The notes under the pieces were generated by a model. The model was not told the origin of the DNA and searched no databases. It saw only the letters and a list, made by a program, of their open reading frames with translations. Position numbers and translations under genes: made by a program. A stretch of 64,000 nucleotides of DNA, from contig CM046307.1 in assembly GCA_025267735.1 (NCBI GenBank), positions 3,023,258 through 3,087,257 on the forward strand, given 5' to 3'. Origin of the DNA: Mactra quadrangularis (Eukaryota > Mollusca > Bivalvia > Venerida > Mactridae). Below are positions 57,482-64,000 of this stretch, piece by piece. The number at the start of each line of letters is the position of its first letter. The first letter of the stretch is position 1.

Positions 57482-59745
57482 AACACACTATTGTGTAACA
57501 GTTTCAAAGTATTTATTCTTGTCAAAACAAAACTATTTATCCAGTACTAGGGGCTCATTGTATAAAATGTATATTTAACTCACTTTTTTAATATAGATAA
57601 CAAAAGAATATTTTATGAATATATTCACCCATCTCTACTTTTGACATTTAGACTATTCTTTTGTAAGATCGACGAGCCTAGTTAAAAATCAGCTTATACA
57701 GTGTATTAACTGTTCGATTTTTTTATATAATACATGGGGAAAGTTAATCCTACTTAAGTTTAGAAGTCGGCGAGGTCTCATGTTTCCTACTGTTCAATCT
57801 CATTAAAATAGACAAGGAAGGAAACTATTATATTTTTTGCATTTATCTCAATACGAATACTTAACATTTCTATTTTCAATTTCTCTAGAAAAATAAATGT
57901 TCATTATGTTGTCTATTTTTGCCACGTGCGAACATTAAATCTAACATCATTTTATCATCATATTTGATTTATTTTTTTCCTAACTTTTCTCAGCTAGACT
58001 TTCACTAAGCACAAATGTTCTGCTAATAGTCGATTTATCATAGCCTACAGTCGCTAAACGTTCTTAAATACAAAAAAGTTCTTGAAGAAAAGCATGTTTG
58101 ATGTAGTGAGGCATTCGTATAACAGTCCTGAATGATTGTATTAGAATATGTCGAATTGTAAAATATTGACGACGCCTTGCAGACGATATACAGTCGTACT
58201 TAACCGTAGTGATTCTTAGTTATTCGTGTGGCAGTCCTTTCACAATCTTACTAAGTCCTCTAGCAATGGCACTGTTTTGTTTTTTTCGGCGCAGCTGTCT
58301 AAGCTAACTTTTGACATATATTTCAGCCAATACAATTTGCTCTACCATAGCTGTTTGTCCAATGAAAATCCTTTACGATATAAAGAAATGGATAAAACAC
58401 GTGACACCATTGGCTATTTGCGATAAACTGGTGCGTAGCACATACAGTAGCTGCTGACTATTTACTCTGTGTATAATGAGTGACTCGCTATGCTAATTGA
58501 TCACACATTCGTCGTGGTACGCCCCTTGCGGTACAACAAAACTGTGAATATGACTCAGTGCACGCTATGAATAGTTTTTCATTTTGTCATATGTAGGCCG
58601 CCATTGAGCATTTCTATCAAATTGTTTTATGTTCGCCAGAAAAGTAACATAAATCGTTTGGTCATTCTAGAAAGAAGTGACTTTTAATCGAAAATCCATG
58701 GCATTGTTATTAAAGATGTTTTTAATTTTAGAATCGGACATATTTTCCAAATTGACAAATCAGCGAAGTGGCAATATATTCTTACAAAACTCGGCAGTTG
58801 AGGCTGAATTGCAATTTCGGACAAACTTCATTTGACCTATTGTTAATACATGTACGCCGTGCATGACCAACATTTATACTTCAAACCGTTGAAAATGAAC
58901 CCAGCAGAGCGCCGAATATCTTTTTTTAAGATATTTCTTGTTTGGTTTGATTCTAATGAGGGTTCGTCCGCTTCATAAGGATTCATTATGCGCAGACACC
59001 AGGAAGTGACTCTGCCTCCCTTTAAAGATAGGTTTTTAGTCTAAATTGAGTCAAATTTTGAAAATAAAAAAGTACTCAACTTGAACTCATAATGGCAAAG
59101 GCAGTGCATTAATTTTAATGGTGTCACTTATACTCTATGATTAACAGTTGACATAGATTCTGACTAGTGGCTTACGTGAAAGTCTATTCTCAATCGTGGG
59201 GCTTTTGTCTTGTACGTGCGTTTTTGTACAAACAATCTTACTGACCTTTGTGCGGAGACCGTAAGCATTATGAGTAAATATTTTATTTCCCTAAAATACA
59301 TGGCAGTGTTTACATTTTAATAATTTCCCCGTTCAACTACACTTGTTCCTACTCAATAAAATTTAACTATCCAACCAACTATGTACATTAAACTTATAAA
59401 GCGGTAGTTAACCTCCATTCTAACGTGTTTTCATCTTTCATTCGTTGAAAAGACATTTAAAAACGAACGTAGATTATACGGTGTGACTATGCATCTGTAC
59501 CTTATGAGGTTTTAAAGTACTTTGTTTCTATGGATTGATATTCTTGTAGTTAAAAGCCATCATTTATTTTAACAATTTTATAATGATTGCATCCATAAAC
59601 AGAAACATCCAACGAATTTGTCTCCATACGCCGCACTATATTCTGTTGTGTACCAAATCGCCGAATACTGCGATGAGTTGTGGGTCTTAGTGTAGAGGTG
59701 ATATCTTCACCGTCTATTCATAGAATGCATTTAATAATGTACTGC
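57482..59745. other. No gene recognised
   Basis: AT-rich DNA. The frame 58226-58426 shows no motif. Confidence 0.4.
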
Positions 59746-59750
59746 TATTA

Positions 59751-59801
59751 GAGAGAGAGAGAGAGGGGGGGGGGAGAGAGAGAGAGAGAGAGAGAGAGAG
59801 G
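59751..59801 (+). repeat. (GA)n microsatellite with a central G run
   Basis: GAGAGAGAGA blocks flank a run of ten G (59765-59775). It lies 43 bp left of the fold-back element. Confidence 0.9.
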
Positions 59802-59843
59802 TTATCATAATACAAATAAAACTTGTTTTAAAGTATTTTTATT

Positions 59844-60555
59844 AAGCCTTGACTGTCTTATACGTACATGAAAGAACGTTGATAAGTTAAAAAGCACAAT
59901 ATTAAGTATTTTGTTCATTATATAAAGTGGTTTCTTTATTATATTCGGTTGTTTGTTAGTTATATAAGGTGCAATCTTTACTTTATTCGGTGGTTTGGTC
60001 TTTATATAAGGTGCATTCATCACTATATTCGGTGGTTTGGTCATTAGATAAAGTGCTTTCTATATATTAATCGGTAGTTTGATCATTATATGAAGTGCAT
60101 TCTTCATTATGCTCAGTGGTTTGATCATTATGTTGAGTACTTTCACAAACTACCGAGTATAATGAAGAATGCACTCAATATAATGATCCAACCACCGAGT
60201 ATATAAATAAAGAATGCATTTCATATAATGATAAAGCCACCGTGTATAATGAAGAGTGTACTTTATATAAAGATCAAACCAGCGAGTATAATGAAGAAAG
60301 CACTTAATATATTGTTCTAACTACCGAAAAAAATGAAGAATGCACTTTATATAATGATCGAACCACCAAGTATAATGTACAATGCACTCAATATAATAAT
60401 CTAAATACCAAATATAATGAAGAATGCACTTCATATAATGATAAAACCACATAGTATAATGAAGAAAACGCTCAATATAATGAACAAACTACTTAATTTA
60501 ATGCTATCTTAACCCAACAATGTTCGTTAATGTACGTATAAGACAGTCAAGGCTT
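59844..60555. mobile_element. 712-bp fold-back element of 42-bp repeats
   Basis: Perfect 26-bp inverted ends (AAGCCTTGACTGTCTTATAC... at 59844-59869; complement at 60530-60555). The interior is a 42-bp tandem unit (words AATGATCAAACCACCGAGTA, TAATGAAGAATGCACT): about 8 units in plus orientation from about 60150 to 60500 and about 5 in the opposite orientation from 59905 to 60135, so the element is a large imperfect hairpin with its axis near 60145. A minus-strand frame (60044-59805) with 14-residue repeats is a by-product of 42 being divisible by 3. Confidence 0.85.
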
Positions 60556-61049
60556 TCCATATTAAAGTGACAGGTGTTTCATAAAACTAACTTCACAGAT
60601 GTTTTATAACACTTATGTGCATATTACAAAACTTTAAAGGTTAAGATTAGGAATTTTATATTTAGATAAGGCACATAATGAGCGTAATTAACATAGTAAA
60701 AACATTGACGTATGACCATGTCATGATTTAACATGCCTCTTTCGTTTATCATTCTTAACATGTGATTAATAGTGTGCATGATATGTTTTGTTAGGTATGA
60801 CAATACATTATTACTTCTTTTCGAATGTGACAGAAGGCTAATGATAACTAAATCATAACGTAAATCATTTTCACTCATAATTCAATGTTCAATGTTAATT
60901 CGGTGCTAAACGTTCAAATTGAGACTGCTTGAAGTAAGTGCAAAATATTTATTGCATACGATATGCGGAATATTGAACATTAATGGTGCGTTTTTTATTC
61001 GTCTGATAATTCTTTAAAGTTAAAATTTAAAATGCGGTTTAAGGTCTGC
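60556..61049. other. No feature recognised
   Basis: AT-rich spacer. Confidence 0.35.
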
Positions 61050-61275
61050 TTTGAGATTAATTATACACGTTTAACTCACTGTACAAGAATCCCTGATTAT
61101 TGAAATCACATTCAGACCGGTGATCCCTCATAGTACCAATTTACAAACAAGTTGAATGGAACAATTATTGGTTCGTTTTGCTAAAGGAAATCAGCAGTTG
61201 CCCTAGTGGGGTTTGGTTCGAACTTGGGACCTCTCGATCCCTAAGCGCTCATCCTACTACTGAACCACTTCTCAT
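61050..61275 (-). mobile_element. SINE family C, second copy
   Basis: By complement: GTAGTAGGATGAGCGCTTAG, GATCGAGAGGTCCCAAGTTC and CCCCACTAGGGC, followed by the body with GGTGATCCCTCA in the opposite sense. Layout equals 38712-38945. Confidence 0.65.
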
Positions 61276-61419
61276 ACAGATTATTCTTATTCTTGTAATC
61301 TTCATAGAAACTCCATCGAATCACTATCAGTTTATTCATTTTACTGGTGCCCCCATAGACAACACTAAAATTTGGTTAGCATTTTTCGATATCACCCAAA
61401 CAGGAAGTACTTGCCACGC

Positions 61420-61545
61420 ATAGGCGGATCTAGCGGGAGGATCAGGGCGGTCCGGACCCCCTTAAAGTTCTAAAATGTAGCTGTTCATGAGTGTATTTTT
61501 AACTGTAAGCCATTTTTAAGTAGCACGAAGTATCTTTTTTGGCTT
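61420..61545 (+). mobile_element. hAT-like MITE terminus
   Basis: AGGCGGATCTAGCGGGAGGA, GGTCCGGACCCCC, GTATTTTTAACTGTAAGCCA and TTTTTAAGTAGCACGAAG match the complement of the right half of 49312-49600. Only one end is present. Confidence 0.6.
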
Positions 61546-61629
61546 AACATAGATCTATTTTATATGTAGTTTTTCATTACCAATATAGCATTGTTGTTGC
61601 CGCCAACTGACGACAGAAAAGCACATTTG

Positions 61630-62075
61630 TAGAGGGTTCAGGTCACGTGACGTTATCGTGTAATCGTGAAAGAATATACCGGATTTACCTGGTTTGAAAC
61701 AAATGCGTTTTTTTCACACTTTTAAACAAGATCGATGAAAAAAATGATTATGATAAATAAAAATAATGTTTATTTCGTCGCAAAGTGCATTTTAAATGAT
61801 AAAACAAGCGCTTGAAACCTTTTTAAACTTGAGATAGAAAAGCGCCGCATCGATGACAAGTAAACGCGTTTTGTTCATTCGGCAACAGTTTAGTCACTTT
61901 GTTAAAGAGGTAGACGCGTTTTGATTAGCTATCCGGGAGCGATTCGATGACGTATTACCGATTAAAGCCAATGAAATGAAAGATGACACTTCAGGCTACA
62001 CGGCGATATAATTTCGTCTGCTCTAAGTTGAGAACGAAGGATTGAAAATGTAAACAAAAGAAAAGAAATCATGAG
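61630..62075 (+). promoter_or_regulatory. Possible promoter region of the right-edge gene
   Basis: A stretch rich in CpG compared with its surroundings. It contains the palindromic E-box GTCACGTGAC at 61642-61651, overlapping TGACGT (61648-61653), and GATGACGTATTACC (about 61946-61959), a CRE-like word. It is followed by ATGAGTTTTACG|GTAAGATG at about 62072, start-like and donor-like. Prediction by eye only. Confidence 0.35.
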
Positions 62076-62506
62076 TTTTACGGTAAGATGCTTATATATT
62101 TTTATTAAAATCATTGATTCATCAATTTAAATTATTCCTTTTTTGAATTAAATCAGTATTTTGCCATTGCTATGTATAAATCCGCCCGGAATTGACATTA
62201 ATTAGAGACAGGTAGCTGACCTTCGCGGCCGGCAATTTATGTACGAATTTTCGTACCTCTATGATTTCGCACTCGCCGTCGTATGCGTTATTGAATTTTA
62301 AGTGTATTTTTTATGGCCTTCTAATTGTTTGTTGTATTTATTTGAATGTGATTAATTATGAAAACTTTCATGTGATATATTTGTTTATTTATGTATGCTA
62401 CACATTTTTCAGATAAATATAGGTATAATTATGTGAGACTTAGAGACTGAGAATTTTGACTGAAAGTCTACTCTGTAGAGTAGAGTTGAATATTATTAGT
62501 GAAAAA

Positions 62507-62525
62507 ATGGCAGAAATTTCATTAG
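62507..62525 (+). CDS. Possible first coding exon, right-edge gene
   Basis: AAAAAATGGCAGAAATTTC is a good start context. MAEISL plus one base ends at 62525 before GTACCT, a weak donor. The phase (one leftover base) fits the exon at 63783, which starts with two bases of a codon; joining would give GAA. This is inference from phase alone; the ATG at about 62072 is an alternative start. Confidence 0.3.
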
Positions 62526-63311
62526 GTACCTTAAATTGTTCAGTTCATTAGACATTACTCTGTTATATTTGTTTAATACCTTAGTTCATATCAATGACAG
62601 CTGACTAGTTATATATTTTGAAATATATATTGGATTTATGAACTCTAATGTCTTGAATGTATATACTGAGTCTCAATTTTTATAAATAGTGTATTGTTTT
62701 CATAGATAGTTATTACTGATTTTTTTCTATTTAATATATAAACAAGTCTGCTGTCAATTGTTATTGCAAATGCATGAGTTTTGAAGGAGCATGGTTCTTT
62801 GTGGTTAATTTTGTTTATTTCAGTTCATCAAGACTTTGATTGTGACTGCGGGAAGTTATGACCTTTTCCATTAATAAAAGAGGGTAATGAAAAATTGGCA
62901 ATGGCGATGTTCTGTGATGTGGACTAGATGAAAACAGGGCTGTTCCTTTATTTTTGTTTTCATTGGTGTTATTTTATTTAAGATTTGTGTTTTTTAATCA
63001 AGTCAATTAAAAATATGTACTGCTGTTCAGTTCCAAATGCTACATTTTAAGAGAACAAAAATTTGCAGAGGGCCATGAATAGAATCCTGACCGTCATGGC
63101 TAAGCTGTTGTTGCCTTGAGCTGGAAACTTAATCTTGCCATAGAACTGGTTTATCTAGGAGCAGATTCTAGTGAGAATTTACAAGCGAAAAGCTTGTGAC
63201 ACAAAGTAACAAAAATTGAATAATGAATATGAAATATCAAAAGTAATTCAAATTGCCTGTGTTGTATAAATGTGGGTGCAGACCCATATAATTTTCCATA
63301 ATTAAAAGCAT

Positions 63312-63600
63312 ACAGGCTAGCTCAGTTGGAAGCACCCAAGTCTACTGATCGAGAGGTCATGGGTTTGATTCCCCAACGGGGGATGCTTTTATGGAGCTTT
63401 GTCTTGAAATTATTTCTAAGGCCATTCTCCCTACTACTAATGATTATTAGTTATGTAGGGCAGTTTTCAATTGCTGATGTAATGTTTACAGCTAAATCCA
63501 GAGATTTAGTCTTTCCTGGAGGAGTGAGTATGTTGACTGACAGCCATTATATAACCTATAAAATGTATTGCTAAGGTGTTAAACCCAACAAACAAACAAT
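63312..63600 (+). mobile_element. SINE family A in the presumed last intron
   Basis: Head ACAGGCTAGCTCAGTTGGAA, box B GGGTTTGATTCCCC decayed, body CCATTCTCCCTACTACTAAT, 3' end ATTGCTAAGGTGTTAAACCC and a CAACAAACAAACAATC tail. The hairpin base is mutated (AAGGTG for ACGGCG). Confidence 0.85.
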
Positions 63601-63782
63601 CAAAAAATTTTATTTATACAAGTTTCCCTTTTAAATAATGCTTGGAATATCGAAATAGTTTGGATCCAATGTTAAATTTACAATTTTACATACAAGCTGC
63701 AAATGTTAAGCTTCAATTCCTGGCTTATGTACTTAAAGTAATATTTTTAGTAGAAATTTAAGGGAAAATTTTGTTTTTTCAG

Positions 63783-64000
63783 AATCACATTCTGAAAACT
63801 GCTGCTCTACAAGGGATGATGTTAGTACTGTTGAGTTGAAAAACCCTGTTACAAACAAAGACATACTCTCTGTATTTGAGCCGTTTTGTACTGGGAAGTC
63901 ACCGTTTAAATCTTCATTGTCTAAGTTTCAAGAGAGATACCATGATAAGTTGCCTGAGATATCCGAAGCCAGTCTGAGAATGAAAATAAGTAATCTTTAC
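63783..64000 (+). CDS. Partial coding exon leaving the window
   Basis: After a textbook acceptor (TTTTGTTTTTTCAG, ending 63782) one frame stays open for all 218 bases to the window edge: SHSENCCSTRDDVSTVELKN, NKDILSVFEPFCTGKSPFKS, SLSKFQERYHDKLPEISEAS, LRMKISNLY. Composition (Ser, Lys, Glu, mixed hydrophobics) looks like real protein and the upstream polypyrimidine tract is strong. I do not recognise the family. The rest of the gene is beyond 64000. No lesion is seen. Confidence 0.5.

Noticed and set aside
59805..60044. 79-codon frame with 14-residue repeats
   Set aside because: It is the 42-bp fold-back repeat read in frame; no start context or neighbours, and the opposite strand explains it.
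59751..60555. CRISPR-like array of 42-bp repeats
   Set aside because: Units are contiguous and diverged without constant repeat/spacer alternation, lie in an animal genome, and are bounded by transposon-like inverted ends.
62824..62882. Extra exon after TTTATTTCAG with donor GGGTAATG
   Set aside because: All three frames contain stops, so it is at most untranslated; not supported as coding.

Overview
The window is AT-rich animal nuclear DNA made mostly of non-coding and repeat-derived sequence. It has no bacterial-style operons, and no intact protein gene lies wholly inside it. The repeat set (tRNA-headed SINEs ending in a CGCCG...CGGCGTTAAACCCAACAAAC module, an RT/RNase H LINE with an (AAAC)n tail, long TIR elements, and transposase-like families common in molluscs and cnidarians) fits a lophotrochozoan, most likely a bivalve mollusc. 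This is judged by eye from repeat style; no species is claimed.

Layout. 0.1-2.5 kb: a tandem array of ~146-bp units inside short inverted ends. 2.5-3.9 kb: a decayed transposase-like gene (minus). 5.1-8.4 kb: a 5'-truncated LINE split by a 1.33-kb Harbinger-like element with TTA target duplication. 9-16 kb: sparse DNA with SINEs, LINE 3' ends and two inverted-repeat structures. 17.5-24.2 kb: a 6.7-kb imperfect palindrome whose arms share an old SINE; only the left arm later took a hAT-like element (itself carrying a LINE fragment) and a 619-bp MITE. 27.7-28.3 kb: 5S- and 28S-rRNA-derived insertions. 28.8-30.1 kb and 34.6-36.5 kb: two more decayed transposase-like genes (minus). 36.6-37.1 kb: degenerate CCCTAA sequence. 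39.9-41.3 kb: an iterated-motif TIR element, a LINE end and SINEs. 43.5-49.6 kb: LINE ends, a local duplication, SINEs and a hAT-like MITE. 51-53.8 kb: a broken MADF-like gene that retains an intron. 53.8-56.1 kb: the longest LINE copy. 56.1-57 kb: an inverted LINE endonuclease fragment. 59.8-60.6 kb: a fold-back element built of 42-bp repeats. 61.6-64 kb: a possible promoter and first exons of a gene that leaves the window.

How the parts relate. The RT/RNase H LINE (two long copies, five 3'-end copies, and fragments inside the satellite) ends in a hairpin module that also ends two SINE families, so it is a plausible mobiliser of those SINEs. Three transposase-like genes on the minus strand carry frameshifts and stops and look dead. 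The only candidates for host genes are the MADF-like locus (lesioned) and the partial gene at the right edge.
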